Shown piece by piece: positions 21,805-34,659 of a DNA stretch of 64,000 nucleotides (its first letter is position 1; the number at the start of each line of letters is the position of its first letter). Under the pieces are notes generated by a model. That model was not told the origin of the DNA and did no database searches. It worked only from the letters and a program-made list of their open reading frames with translations. The position numbers and the translations under genes are program-made. Origin of the DNA: Niebla homalea (Eukaryota; Ascomycota; Lecanoromycetes; Lecanorales; Ramalinaceae); NCBI GenBank assembly GCA_019925105.1, contig JAHGAU010000007.1, positions 1,798,001-1,862,000 of the forward strand. The letters are read 5' to 3'.

Positions 21805-24676
21805 CAAGACAACTATGTCTAGGATTGAACTCTGTTTCTTGTGTCCCTAAAGGCGCAGCCATGACAGCAAGCCATGCGTTAAGGATGCAGAAAGCTAGGC
21901 GATAGAGCGCAAATAGTGATCCGCTTCATGTTGCTCATTGGATGGATGCGATAAATTCAGTGGAAAGGCAAGACGACGATGAGTTTCTCAGGCGCTGTAG
22001 AAGGACGCTGTAGAGAGGACGCTTTACAAAGAGGCGGATTCCACGATACACCAGAATCACCTAATCAAGACCCCGCGCAGGTAGACTGGTGAATGCTTGA
22101 TACTCGACAATGGCCATGATATTCCTTCAGCACAGAGCTGCCCTCGCCAAAATATGACGACCATACCTCCTTGTGTGCCGTACGAGCTAAAAGTGCCCTT
22201 CTGGTATGTCTTTCTGCCATCAAGATTGTCTAGACTGTGGACTTGTCATCCGTGAAATCGCGCGATGTCTCTAGGCACTTGTTGCTCGACGCTTGATACC
22301 CAAGTCTCACGCTCTATCTATCGCACCGAGCCAAGAATGGCCATCCAGACTAGACACGCACTGCAATCTTACTTCCTGGTGACAGACGAGGCATGATAGA
22401 TAGCCGGTCCGCTTTCAATCTGCACCTGAGACAGGCTTCGTTACGATGATTGGGTTGGACATCAGAGGATTTTCGAGAACGAAATTTCATGAGTCACACC
22501 ACAGCGGGAAGGAGGCTATGACTACAAAATCTAAACCAAATTCCACCTGACTTGTCTGTTTGTTACAAGAGTTCATGTGTCACCCTTGTCCACACTTCTG
22601 ATAAGGTTGAAACCTTTTGATCACCTCGCTTCGCCAAACGTTTGAAGATCAACGCGTATGGAGGAGCATCGTTCTAGGACTTGTCCGCCTTAATCTTTCG
22701 CCTACGCGAAATCCCTAGCATGCTTTTTGACCACGAATGACACCAGACTCCAGAGCTCATCACCGTTCTTCGTCACAACATGATGTCTCTTCGAGTCCTC
22801 CAACCGCTCCCATCGACCACAGCAACCTCAGGAAGACTTTCTTTGTAATGATCTTCAAGGTGATGTTACTTCCTCTATCGCTCGCAATGTGGGTTTCGGT
22901 GGCTAGACATCCTTGATCTTGGCCCGTGATTGGGTTACGAAAAATGGTTGAGCTGTTGGGTGGGAGAAGGAAGATTGTGGATGATTACTGAAAGGACCAG
23001 TGGAGATATTAGAGGTCTTTTCGGCTGTTGCAGTGGGCGAAAACTTTGGGGAACCAGCCCAGTAAAGTGCAAGGTAGTGGAGGACCGAAGAATGAACTCA
23101 AGTGCTTGAGGAACAACGAAGGAGCCTTGACAGAGCTTTCTGTGCTTCGACAAGGCGATGATCGATATCTGATGTGATGCACCTCTGCGCATAGTGATCA
23201 GGAAGGTTCTGGAGGGCACAGAGGGCAGTCGCGCCAGAAACCCTCTACATAATGCTCAGGCCTGGATCCTCGACACCACACGTAGGGGAAAAGGAAGGGA
23301 CATCGACCGATCCAAAATAACTCGATGTGATGGGCAGCTGTAGTCAAATGGTACCCCGGCTTCAAAGCGGCTGGCGGCCTCCTATCGGTCTTGAAAGTAA
23401 GGAGCTAAGCTGTAGCCTTGTACGTGGCTTGGGTGAACAGAAGAACGGGAAGATGCTCAATCGTCAAAGTTGGGGCTTTATCAGATAAGGCAGGATGGAG
23501 GATCTACGTACAGGGTTTTCAGTGGGACCACTGATGGATATGTAAGAGACACTCACGACCGCTTCACTGTAGGAGAAAGAGCCATTGGTGGAATGCTGTG
23601 AGTAAGGGTGAGTCCCTCGCTTTTTGGCTTCTGGGTGTATGTCAATGTCTTTGAAAAGGATCTTTCAGAATCTCACAGCAGATTGTCACTACCACCAAGC
23701 GACGCAAGATCCCGACAACAGACTGTCTGCCAAGGATCGCAGAGATTGTCCCTTCTCTTAGAAACCGGAGAACCACACGTACTCCCCCTGTGTTTCATCA
23801 TGAACGATCTTTACGGCGGTGTGTTTTGTATGCACATCCTTCAAGGGCGCAAAAACTGGGGAAACCGTTCGGACCAACGGATGGTATACTTGAGTAATTG
23901 GTAGTGTTGTTTACGATGCTCTGTGCTTTCGAAGTGCTTTTGAAGTGCCTTTGAAGTGCCACTTGAGCCGCATTGTGAGTCGGGTTCAGAAGACTGATGG
24001 GTCAACAAGTCAGAAGAGTTATCAAAATAGACTCTACTTCATGAGGAAGCAAGATGACTGTTCTCATCCGAATGGCCAATCGCTAAAACGTTCAAATACG
24101 CAAAGAGGGATAGGGACCTGCTTAGTGAGATGGTTAAGCTCAAGATCTCTGCTCCTAAACATTGGGTACGAGCGCACACGGCACGTTCAGATGAGTATGA
24201 TGGTCTTGCGGACGCCCATGGCGTATTAGCCCAGGCTGCTACCACTAGATGTGCGCGATACTGGCCTCAAGGAGCTCGAAACTCGATGTACTGCCTTACC
24301 AGTAGCAAAGACCAAACTGATGAACCGATCGTGAGCACAAAATTGGGAGAATGATCTCATTGAATCCGAGAGCAACCTTGCCCTAGCTAGAAAGGGAAGT
24401 CAGTGTTGCGTCTCCAGATACCAACCTTACAAGACGTTGACGAACGACTCGAAAACGCAGGATTAGCAACGCCTGGTACGACATGCAACCCCCAGAGCAT
24501 CGAGAAACTCAAATGAAGCGCAAATTCAAGAAAAATGTGGACGACGCGAGACCTCCCAAAGCCTCCATGAAACCGGTTCCCACTGGCCACAACAAAATTA
24601 CTCGAAAGGATCTTGTCTTATCTCCAAGTTTTGGTGAACACTCATTGCCCCTTATCTCATGCAGGGCGTGAGAGCC
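21805..24676. other. long gene-poor stretch with possible coding relics
   Basis: No intact gene. A weak trace at about 24100-24560 (plus) gives heptad-like, Leu/Glu-rich sequence (LKELETRCTALPVAKTKL) interrupted by stops and may be a dead coiled-coil gene. The rest shows nothing I can name. Confidence 0.45.
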
Positions 24677-25285
24677 TTAAGCTGTCGCAACCCTGTCACT
24701 TGCACCGTCGACAGCCGTAATGTTCGCACCTTCTCCCATCGCCAGGCCCGTCCCATTTACTGCCATACTCACACTCTGCTGCAACCCAACTAACCCGGAC
24801 CCCAACAACGTCCTCACAGCCATCCCCCACCTTAGCAGCTCGAACCTCGCCTCCCCATACCCTATCAGATACAGCTGTCTCTCAATCGCCGTGAACGCAT
24901 TCTCCACATCCGTGTACCGCAGCTGCTGTGCCACCATGGTGGTCCTGGGTTCCTGGGGCGCGATGTAGAGCCCAAACCCGACGCCGTACTTCTCGAAGGG
25001 CTGCTGCAGGGGCAGGTACATCCCCCCCGCCAGTTGCGCCTGGATTTGGAGCTCGATGCGGGCGGTCAGCATGAAGTGGAAGAGCCGACTGGAGCTCATG
25101 CGGCGAAAGGGTTGTTTCTGGATGAGGGTGATGGTGGTGATAGTGTTGGGCGGGTGCCATGTTGTCGCTGGGATGATTGGGACGGCGGCGGTGAGGTTGG
25201 TGGATGAGACTGCTTGGCTCGATGTCTGCGCCACTAGGGCAAAGAGGAAGAAGAGGACCGTGGGCAATGCCCCGGATAGCAGCAT
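24677..25285 (-). CDS. secreted protein of unknown function (202 aa)
   Basis: Single exon; the ATG at 25285 is chosen because it begins a clear signal peptide (MLLSGALPTVLFFLFALVAQTSSQA). The upstream 113 codons of open frame look non-coding. The mature part starts with a TWHPPNTITTITLIQKQPFRR region and continues with a globular, Tyr/Leu-containing segment (YGVGFGLYIAPQEPRTTMVAQ, ENAFTAIERQLYLIGYGEARFELLRWG). There are too few cysteines for a typical effector. Looks like a lineage-conserved secreted orphan; function unknown. Confidence 0.7.
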   Translation of the reverse strand: MLLSGALPTVLFFLFALVAQTSSQAVSSTNLTAAVPIIPATTWHPPNTITTITLIQKQPFRRMSSSRLFHFMLTARIELQIQAQLAGGMYLPLQQPFEKYGVGFGLYIAPQEPRTTMVAQQLRYTDVENAFTAIERQLYLIGYGEARFELLRWGMAVRTLLGSGLVGLQQSVSMAVNGTGLAMGEGANITAVDGASDRVATA

Positions 25286-26228
25286 TCTACTTCGTCGACC
25301 CTGGTGATTCCAACGGGTCGGAGACGAGTCAAGCGGAGTTTGCTGAACGAGTCGACGTGGCAGTGGTTGATTTTTCACTTCTGGTCTTTGAGGCTTCCAG
25401 AAATGGCTTTGCTCGGGTGTTGCGCATGCATGCAAGATTAAGACAAGACTTCTTGCCGCTGCAGCGGGATCGGTTACGTCTGAGCAATCGGGTGTTGCTA
25501 TTAAACCCTTCATGCAAGGCACTTTGCAATCATTGGAGCTGGCTATAGCTTCAAGAGACATCGTATGCGGGGCGTGAAGCGGACGTACAATGCATGGCAC
25601 GCATGTTCTCGAGTTCCAGATCATGGGAGACTGTGCACGCCACCAAGCTTCTGCTGATTAGAACCGTCCCGCTCTAGGCAGCCTCCTCCTCAGGGCAGCG
25701 GTGGCATCAAGTCATGATCGCTATGATCTAGGATCGGTGTCGTGCGGTTATACTATACTTCGCCCTCCGTTGTAACGGTCCGCTATGGCGGCGGCTCTAG
25801 TCCATCTCTCAGCCCCCAGTCGCATCGGAGCGCTGACATCAGCCTTTGCTGTAGGCGCTCTTACACTATTACAATTTTACCCGCGAAGAATGAATATACT
25901 CAAGCAAGTGAGGACTACATTAAACACCACAACCCTGATGACCTGACTAGGATCTCTTAAGTCTTGCTCCATACGGAGGCAAGGCACAAAGCGCTGACGA
26001 GAAGAAGGACACGACATGAAAGTCAATCTTAGTGGGAGTCATTAGGAAATATTGTTCTGCTATCAGACAAGAAAGTATCATATATTGAACGACACTCGCG
26101 CGTTACCGTCTTTTGTCCTACCATCCCCATCCTTCTTCATACGAGCCACAACAGAAAGTCGATATTTGTGAAATGATCCAAAATCGATGGAAGAACATCA
26201 GACTTGCTGGAGAAGGCACCCTCGAAGT
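25286..26228. other. intergenic between secreted protein and SDR
   Basis: No gene seen; promoter of the secreted protein (right end read on minus) and 3' flank of the SDR. Confidence 0.5.
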
Positions 26229-27311
26229 TCATATGTTGGCCATAATCCCAGGTTGTATTGTCTCCAATTTGGTCGACAGCTCATCCCAAATCTTCGACTG
26301 TAGAGTCGGACCCTCGGGGCCAGACACGAGCGGAGCGCATCTACTAAATTGTCAGGGTCGCAATCCTCATCGGGATATTCAATTCCGGAGAGGGAAACTC
26401 ACTTGTAAACTAGACAATTGCTCAAGAACTGGCCATGTGTTTCGGGCCCGCTCTCCACCGCATTGACAAGCGTTCGACTACCATACTCAGTCGATCTTGC
26501 CAGGAAGAACTTCATGACCACGAAAACCCAGCCACCATCCCGTGAGAGCTCCGAGTGGCAGAATCCAGGGTTTGGCATGTTGATGATCACGTCCGGCTTG
26601 CCGGTCTGCTTTGATCGGGTGGCCAGCTCGCGTGCAGCGAAGAGCTCGACCAGTTTCGATGTGGGATATCGATCCCGGACGTCGTATGCTGAACGATCGT
26701 TGAGTTTCTCGAAGATGTTGTGGGCCTTGCGTTGCTCGAACTTGGCGTGACCGTGCGCGTCTGAGTTGACGATGGCCAAATGCGGTGTGATGTTGAACTT
26801 TGAGCCGGATTCGCGAAGCTTGGGAAGCAAAAGGAGAGCCAGCAATATCGTGCTGACGACGTTGACGGTCACATTCAGCTCATCCTTTTCAGCCATCTCC
26901 CAGCTCTGTCTGGCGACACCGGCGTTCTCGAGTAGGACGTCTAATCTGTCTAGTCCCTTCGCTCGTTCGGCAAATTGGATTGTCGATTCGTAGCTTGCCA
27001 GATCAAGCGGCCAGACTTCAAGTACACCTTGCCTTCCAGTCGAATGCTCGATCTCTCGCTTTGCTGCATCGCCCTTGCTGGTACTTCGTACTGCGATGAT
27101 GACCCTCTTCGCGTTAAGGCGTGTGAAGGTCCGTGCAGCCTCAAGTCCGAGACCGGTATTAGAGCCTGTGACAATGATGGTCTGTAAGAGTATTAGCACG
27201 TCTGCGAGACCAATGACAATATGAAGAGAAGCGCACCTGTCCTGAATAGTCGTCGTGAGGTTGTGGAAGCCTGGCGAACAGCTGCTGGTAGATGAAGGCG
27301 GAGAAAGACAT
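26229..27311 (-). CDS. short-chain dehydrogenase/reductase (WWOX/retinol dehydrogenase-like)
   Basis: Exons (minus) 27311-27237, 27181-26403 and 26343-26229; introns of 55 nt (27182-27236) and 59 nt (26344-26402); 322 aa. The short first exon encodes MSFSAFIYQQLFARLPQPHDD. Exon 2 carries TGSNTGLG, VLLENAGVA, the Ser region LAIVNSDAHG, and catalytic YPTSK with the NPGFCHSEL block. The open frame runs on to a TGA a few bases past the donor. Using GTGAGT at 26402 and the acceptor at 26344 gives the family C-terminus ...LQSKIWDELSTKLETIQPGI, so the three-exon model is preferred. Close in type to the SDR at 18069-19090; it may derive from duplication. Confidence 0.92.
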
Positions 27312-28103
27312 GATTGGAATGTTGAACTTTATACTAGAGGAGGCGGCAGACTTTTGGAAGGTCCGCAAGGTAGCGCTCTCCAATCAGGTGGACTCTTAAC
27401 GTGAGCTTTCTTCGCCAGTTTTCTCGGTTGTTGCAGGAGGTCCTCAAGACTGAATACATTATATATATCTTGCGTACCCCTTTGTTGCGGCTCTCGGGGT
27501 TCTGATAAGCGGACTTTGCACAGCTGATTTATGAGGCCTGATAACGGACATTGCGCAAAGGAGTTATGACGCCTGATAACAGAAAATCCGTAGATCCGGA
27601 GATTAGCGATGGCCCTTGGTCGCTGGCTTTTGCCCAATTTGAGTCTTAGCGTGGTCTGGCTTGATCCTGGCGTTTTGGAAATTCTGTTCCCGGTGCCGGG
27701 GGACTGGACTTCATGTCGAGTCTGCTGTCCTAAATCATGATTGAAACGTCATGCTCGTCGGCGGCGGATGTACGATGCGACATTTGATACATGGTCTTCA
27801 TCTGAGCCCGCATCGTCTCCGCCTCGCAAGAAAATCTCGTCGCACCCACCATTTGCATCACCATTGACTCAGTCGGAGCCTGTGTTTCTGAGCAGACTTT
27901 TCGATCAAGGGTGTCTTCAAGTGCGAGAAAATCCGTCGCTTTGAAGTCTCAAGAGGGGAATTAGTGTGAGTGCATTCTGTGTATGCGTGATCTAACAGGA
28001 TATACCTGCAGGAAATGCCGAGTTGTACTGGGATGTACGGCCAGGTGCTGATATATTCACATGTCATTCAGAATGACTTGGTAACACTCCATGTTCGCAA
28101 CAG
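27312..28103. other. intergenic between SDR and P450 relic
   Basis: No gene seen. The missing N-terminal part of the P450 was sought here and not found. Confidence 0.5.
27457..27470 (-). promoter_or_regulatory. TATA box of the SDR gene
   Basis: Minus-strand GATATATATAATG lies about 150 nt upstream of the ATG at 27311. Confidence 0.45.
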
Positions 28104-29302
28104 CAACACCACCATGCCCGCACCTTGACATCTCTCACCTTTGTCAAACTGTACTTCAAATATCTGGAGCCTCTCTTGCAAGATCTATTGGGAAAGGCTG
28201 AGGCTGAGGCTTCCAAAGGGCAGGCCTTGAAAGTGGATGCCTTGGATTTTGTGCTTGACACGCTCTCCAAAGCTGGCTTCACTGCGTACGCGGGGAAGGA
28301 CCCTCTGCGAGTCAATCCGAATCTGATCAGGGATGTGTCATTATTCGTCACCGAAGCATTCTGGCCACTTCTTATGGGCCTGCCCGCATTGTTTTTCCGC
28401 GAGGGTTTCAAGCGCGCGAGAGGGTGGTGAAAGCCTTCGATGAGACAATTGTCAATGATCTGGAGACCTCGGACGATGGCATTCCTGCCTTTTCACGGAG
28501 GCTGATGGCGTCCGTCGTGAATAAGAATGACGTGGATAGGTTTGAGGTTGGCTTTGCTCTCGCGTTAGTCACCCCTTACGGCCTTTTTCACCTTGCTTTC
28601 TGTCTCTGTGTGAACGGTGATGGCAAAGCTGGGAGCAGGCATCGTACCTTTCAGCCTAACAGTAAATTCGCTTCCATCAACATACCTCTCGCTTGTCCGC
28701 ATACTCAGCGTACCCGGTCTTGTCGACGAGATTCGCACTGAGCTCCAAGCTTCCGGCTTATCAGATACCCCCGTTGTTGATCTGCAGAAGATCATCCCCT
28801 CTCAAAAGCCTCTGCTCCGCTCATGCTACTTCGAGACCATCCGCATGCACACCGTCAGCAGCAGCGTACGCGAAGTTCTGGAGGACACCGAAGTCGTTAC
28901 AAAACCCGACGGTACGGATCCAGGACGCGAAGAGCGCGCCTACGCGTTGAAGAAGGGCGGCATTGTCAACATGCCATCCAGAATACTTCAATTCGATTCT
29001 GGCATCAATCCTGATCCTGAAGGTTTGGTTTTATGCCCAAGAGCTTCGTCAGCAAAAAGCAAGGCGGCATGGGGCAGAATACTTCAACGACGACAAGAGG
29101 CTTTGGCGGAGGGATAAACTCCTGCCCGGGTAGGTTCTTTGCGGAAAGGCAGATTGTCGGATTTTTGGCTTTGATTATCTCGAAATTCGACATTTGGATT
29201 GACATCGAGGGAAGCTTTCAGTTGCCGGAGACGTCGGAACTTGGCAGCATCAACAAAACCAAGCATGCCGTGCTTGGGATGAGAGTGTTGAAGAAGGCGT
29301 AG
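28104..29302 (+). pseudogene. cytochrome P450 (CYP7/CYP8-like), truncated and frameshifted
   Basis: Heme monooxygenase remnant. Readable parts: LTSLTFVKLYFKYLEPLLQD through FVTEAFWPLLMGLPALFF; then VVKAFDETIVND after a 1-nt shift near 28412; a 91-nt intron 28564-28654 joining FALAL to TVNSLPSTYLSLVR; ExxR in CYFETIRMHT; a second 1-nt shift in a T run near 29027; and the heme loop FGGGINSCPGRFFAE ending at 29302. The membrane anchor and about 150 N-terminal residues are missing upstream. The ExxR and Cys ligand remain, so decay seems recent. The family guess follows the heme loop and the LMGLP region shared with fungal CYP7B/prostacyclin-synthase-like P450s. Confidence 0.85.
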
Positions 29303-31465
29303 AAAATCTGTACCAGGAGACGAATGATCATCCCAAAGCGCACGGAGGATGCCAGAATTAGAGGCGACTGATTATGTAGGGAATCTATTTCCTCGGCACC
29401 GATGCTGGAAGCAGGCAATATTGCAAGTCAATGGTGAGGCATATTCACTTCCTGATCGTCTTGTTATTTGATCATTTTGCCGCAAGGCTCTCCAGAATTG
29501 TGGACGGGGTGAGTAGCCGAATACGAGCATTCGGAGCTGACACCCTGGAACATGCTCTCATGGATTTACCATTTTAGTTTCATTCAGATCGAACGCCCGA
29601 TGGGCTGTTTTGCACCATAGTGCTTTTGAAGAGAAGTTGAAGTTGTGGCAGTTGAAAGGTGAATATAATTGATAGATGTGAGGTAGCGTGGTTTTGTATT
29701 TTTTTGGATGAGCTCTTGCCCTGAGGGTAGCCGTCTAGCCGTTGTGGTGACCGACCTGTCTTCGTTGCGAATCAAGTTTGTTGCCCAATTCCTCGTCAAG
29801 TATCGAGTTTCATCGAAGTGCTTGCATGATTCCACATACCTGGAAATCACCCATTCTCTTCCTTCTCCAAACATCAGCCGCGCTCCGTCTAATAGCTTAT
29901 CCAATCTGACGTCTTTTCATTTTCAAAGCTAAAAATCACTCTTTGAGAACTTTCATATCCGCAACAGAAGGATCTTGGACTTCAGCAGCCCTTCTAGTCG
30001 GAGCGTTACACGCAAGCGTGCAGGGCCGATTGACAATGCTGCCTGATGATTCGTTGTCACACCACCTGTGCATGCCAGTAATCCTACTTGGGTGATTTGT
30101 CCTCAAGCAGTGCCGGCTCACTCTTGCGAGCTGGTCTGACAGCACGTGTGCATCAGGCATAGTGCTTACCGCGTTTATATCCGGTTGATCCAGGTGTTCG
30201 GTCATCTTGCATGCAATCTCACTGATCGACGTGGCGGATTCGCTGCAGACACACTCATTCCGAGACTCAGCTTTTCGATGAGAGCTACACTAGGTACTAC
30301 GACGACACGAGCAATTTTCTACCAGCACCAGAATCTTCAGCAACAAAAGACAAGAACATCACACGGTTGAGGAAGGCCTTACCTTGGATCATACACATTA
30401 CCTTTTTTTGCCCATACATCCTGCTTGCAGTCAGAGCCAAGGCGAAGTCGGCGCAATGTTTTGAGGGTCAGAGTTCAGTCGATGCATCGCTGTCACATCG
30501 CTAATGCTCTACTTGCCAGGTAATGTTCTTGAATCAACGATACAACATGAATAGAGTGAGCAACCTCCAGTCCGAGATCTGGAAGCTGAAAGCTGGACAC
30601 ATAATCACGGCTACCCCAAGGCCACCTTACGAATTCCATTAAGACGACTCCCAGCGCTGTCAATGATACCATGGACGGAAGCTCATGCTCCGAAATCCCT
30701 GAAGATTGGATTTATTCCCTTCATGGTAGTGAGATCAGCCTCTCGAGAGAAGACGTAAGATATCACGCGTGCCAGAATTGATTGCAGTGCACTACGCCGA
30801 CAAGCAAGAGCTTTCTGGCGTTTTAGAGATGTTCCTCCGGCTCCAGTGCTTGGTGAGTCTTGAGTAAAGCTATCTTCGCTCTTGCATCCAAAGTGGCCAC
30901 AGGGCCCAAGAGAGCGATGGCGGATCACCTCGCCTGGAGCCTCCACACGACGCGCAATGGTCTGAATATTTGTGGCAGACGATCAAGTTTCACGTAGGTG
31001 CCAGTATGATGAGTCTGGACTACAGCGAAGACCAGCAAGGCTTCCAATGCCATATACACGTTGTCAAACAATGCACAGATTTGCAGTCCATCCATGGTTG
31101 GGCCAAGGGGCAACGTACCGCAGGACAAGCCAGCGTAACCGAAGTGGGATTGAAGCCTAATGACACTCGTCCGCTCACTTGCGGCACTGGTATAGTTGAT
31201 GTAGAGCCGAACATACCAACAATATGAACCCCCAGGACAACACTGGCGCCGTAAGGAAGTACCATGCTCATCCAAGAATTTGCCTCGTTTGCGTCGTCCT
31301 ATGACCATAGCCGAACGCATCGTCCCTTTAAAGCCAAGCCTGACCGCTTGACGTCATCCCTAAATCATTCGGGATCCGCTTCCCCACTTCCCCGCCGCCG
31401 GCGTCACTCAAGAACCTTCGCAGCTGGTGCCAGTCTCAAGCTTTTACATTGCGCCCGTTACTGCC
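29303..31465. other. gene-poor stretch
   Basis: No intact gene. Minus-strand frames at about 31020-31270 contain a hydrophobic stretch (VLPYGASVVLGVHIVGMFGS) that may be a membrane-protein relic; not strong enough to call. Confidence 0.45.
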
Positions 31466-32103
31466 ATGGCTTCTCTCATGCCCAGCTCAGCAACATCTGC
31501 CATCATCATCCTGCTGATCTCAATGCTCGTAACATTCACCATGAATCCATTCAACCTCCTCACACAGATGGTTTCCCTCTTCGGCGCATCCACGTACGGC
31601 GCCAACCTCACCGCGTGGGAGCAGATCCATCAAGCCATCCATACGTATCCATTGGCCATCGATGGGAAGAACTTTGACTTGCTCGAAAAAGTAACATTCA
31701 TCATCTCCTGTTGCTGAGGCATCCGCTAGTTCCTATTACTCACATACGGTCCACCCTGCAGGTGTTCGACCGCGACGCCATGGCCAATTATACCGGCCCG
31801 ATGTCCAACCTCCAAGGCCTCTCTGTCATACAGTCCAGTCTCACAGCCGCCGTCGCCAATGTGGACTCGCAGCACTTGCTCGGCACCACCACCATCGATA
31901 TCTCTGGTGGCGGGAAAGCAAACAGCACAACGTATTTCCAGGCCACGCTGTTTGGGAAACCGTACTACCCGGGGTCGGTAGTGACGCTTTTTGGATCTTA
32001 CTTGGATGACTTTGTGTATAAGAATGAGTGGCTCATTTCGAAGCGGACGCTCGTGTTTCAGGGGCCGGGCATGGTGGGGAATTTGAGCGTGGCGGGGATG
32101 TGA
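31466..32103 (+). CDS. SnoaL/NTF2-like domain protein with N-terminal signal or anchor (188 aa)
   Basis: Exons 31466-31690 and 31762-32103 (71-nt intron 31691-31761, phase 0). The ATG at 31466 starts MASLMPSSATSAIIILLISM, a signal peptide or membrane anchor. The rest follows the NTF2-like fold order: helix AWEQIHQAIHTYPLAIDGKN, FDLLEKVFDRDAMANYTGP, then QSSLTAAVANVDSQHLLGTT and the strand-rich TYFQATLFGKP... FVYKNEWLISKRTLVFQG. Such domains serve as cyclases, dehydratases or simple binding folds; no catalytic residues can be assigned. Family assignment is by pattern. Confidence 0.82.
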
Positions 32104-32554
32104 GACAGGGTGGGAGTTGGTATAGGTATTGAGGATGAGATTAGATATTAGGCACAATTGTTGTTCAGTCTCTCGTTCCTAAAGCAGAACAGCGGCTCAG
32201 ACTACCAGCAATGTCGGCGCAATTGGTCATTCATACAGATGAAGCAACGAGTAGTAGGGCAGGTCACTCGAACCCATGAAGCTGAGGTTCACCAACTTCA
32301 AAGGTTTGCAGCAATGGCAGCGTCACCGGTTAATGTCAAATTGATTATCATCTTCCGTCGTGAATGATCCTCCTTCCTCCTCAAATTCTTCCTTCCTTAT
32401 TTTCTTTCTTGAGAACACCCTGTATTCTTCTGGCGCCAATGAATGCCAAAGACTCGGACCGCGCCCGCGTCAATCCAAGGTTCGATTCGAACAATCTTTC
32501 CAAATCCGATCACAACATCAATTCGCATTTGATTCTCAGTAGCTTGGCATGTCT
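32104..32554. other. convergent intergenic
   Basis: 3' flanks of two convergent genes; nothing else seen. Confidence 0.5.
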
Positions 32555-33079
32555 CTACGTAACGTCGACGACGGGCTGTTTGACAGCTGGAGTGTTCCCC
32601 GCAGGAGGCTCCGGCACCGGTATCTTACCCAACGCGATGTTCAAGTTATCGTTACGACCAAATCCCGCCATTCTGCCCCCGAGACGGTGCCCTAGGCCCA
32701 TGCCTTTGACGCAAGTCTGAATTAGGAGTTCTCCAGCAGCCCAGAGTCGCCACTTTTCAATGCTGTCGGATTGCGCACTGTTGAGGAGATCGATCCGGAT
32801 TTCGCACTGTACGACAGCTTCATGGACGGGGCCGCGATAGATGTATGGTACAGGGATACCACCGGCGCCGAAAAGCAAGGTTCGGGGCAACGAGGTTTGG
32901 CCATGGAATAAATCAACAAGCCGTTGGCACTCATCGCGCCAGGTGTCATCAGTGCCGGGGTCCAGTGCGTAGCACTGCGGAATGACCCAATCCAGGTCTT
33001 GTGTAGCGAGTGACTGTGGTGGTAGGGCGAGAGATGATGAGCTGGCCGAGAGTAGTAGCAGAACGAGGGACGCTTGCAT
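32555..33079 (-). CDS. small secreted protein of unknown function (174 aa)
   Basis: Single exon from the ATG at 33079. Signal peptide MQASLVLLLLSASSSSLALP; the mature part has Cys residues in WVIPQCYAL, DECQRLVDLF, VVQCEIRIDLL and LIQTCVKGMG, spaced as two likely disulfides, and a Gly-rich GHRLGGRMAGFGRNDNLNIALG segment near the C-terminus. This cysteine/helix pattern recurs in small secreted ascomycete proteins of unknown function; an effector role is possible but not shown. Confidence 0.78.
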   Translation of the reverse strand: MQASLVLLLLSASSSSLALPPQSLATQDLDWVIPQCYALDPGTDDTWRDECQRLVDLFHGQTSLPRTLLFGAGGIPVPYIYRGPVHEAVVQCEIRIDLLNSAQSDSIEKWRLWAAGELLIQTCVKGMGLGHRLGGRMAGFGRNDNLNIALGKIPVPEPPAGNTPAVKQPVVDVT

Positions 33080-34659
33080 GGTGATGGGCTGATGGAGTCA
33101 AGATGCATGGGAATACCGTCGATTAGGTGTACACCACGGGAAGGAGCTGCGAGAAGGCTTCTGAAAGAGCAGTCGACGCCACTTGATTTCGTGGGAGCAG
33201 AGGGATGCTCATCTCGAAGTTGGGGCCAAGAGCGACAGAGGTATTATGAGTCTTTTGATTGTCATATTATTGTCTGGCGCAAAGCATCGTGTCTCAGAAG
33301 GCGACAGCTGGAGAAGACGCGACGCTGAGTCCTCACTTTCTCCGGCTCAGCGCCGAGCTGTTAAGTGCCGAGAAAGCAAACAATCGCGTCGGAAAATGGG
33401 TGGAAGTGGGGTTTATTATTCCCCTTGAGTTGCACGGTCAATGGTAGATGATTGTGCGCTATAAGGCTCTCCTCGAGGACCAAAGCTCCAATCTCAGCAC
33501 TCTCGTCAGTTTGGAGACATGGCATTACTCGAAACTGCTGAAAGAGACACTTCTCCAGCTGAGCAGAACACACTCAATACTCACCACTCAAAAACGGGCA
33601 AGCGGGATATCAATTCTTGAGACCGAAGTTGCAACGGAAAATCTGGGCAGCCTGAGTATCCCACGTGCATGAGAATCGAGTGTCCAGACAATCAATGACA
33701 AGTTTTGCTGATTGTAAGCATTATTCTCCATGACTCTCTGTTGCGGGCAAATCAACGTTGATGCATTGGCGAAGTCTGTCGCCAAGCCTTTCCACTGTTG
33801 TGACGTCACTCTCAATTCAATTTCAAGTCTCCGCCTCGACTCGCCTCAAAAGTCAACAGTCAACATTCAAGAAACCTTCGCTGTTGTCGTCCCTCCTATC
33901 AAGAGATATACCCGAGAGAAACACTTATAATGCGTCTCTCAATTCAGTGTTGCTCCTATCCGTGGCCTCACTGGTCCCTTGAGGCCCCCAGCACCTCAAC
34001 ACGTTTTCCAAAATGATACCTTGCATTCTGAAGCTTCTCAGAATCTAGCATAAAGCCATGACAGGCTGTGACATTTACGTGATGCACCAGGGAGCGCCAA
34101 CAATGGAATTGCCCCATACTCGAGCCTCTCTCCCAGCGCGGCGGATCATGTTCACTGGGTGGGCGCCTTGGTTCAAGAGGTGGATACATTGTGTCCAAGC
34201 GCGAGGGTAGAAGGTTGGGTCACGATTGGTCTTACTCTGGGTGTTGTAGAGCAGTTGGCTACCTCCACAAGCAAAGTTCACCTCTCGTTCCAAGTCGAGG
34301 CCTCGGTGTCGACACCGTCTGTAACAGTCCCTACCACCCAAGTTTCCGACAATGTCACCCGAAGAGCCTGTGATGGACGCAGACAGCGCGTGTGCCCACA
34401 CGGAACATCAAGCCACGACTCGGTGGTGGGCAAAATTCCGGTCTATAGGGGCTCTGCCGAGCCACACCCCTGGAACTACCTCACTCGACCCACACAATTC
34501 CAATCCGAAAGGACCACTGGAGCAATGGGTAGCTTTTCTACCGGCGAAAGGTTTGAATCATGCTCTCCAGCCGAAAAGAATCATGCGGAACGCAGGTTGG
34601 GACCCCAGATGATACGGATCAGGACATACTTCTCTATGAAGGCACATGCAAATTCTCAT
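33080..34659. other. intergenic
   Basis: No gene seen. The open frame 34159-34773 on plus is largely antisense to the SNF2 relic. Confidence 0.45.
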
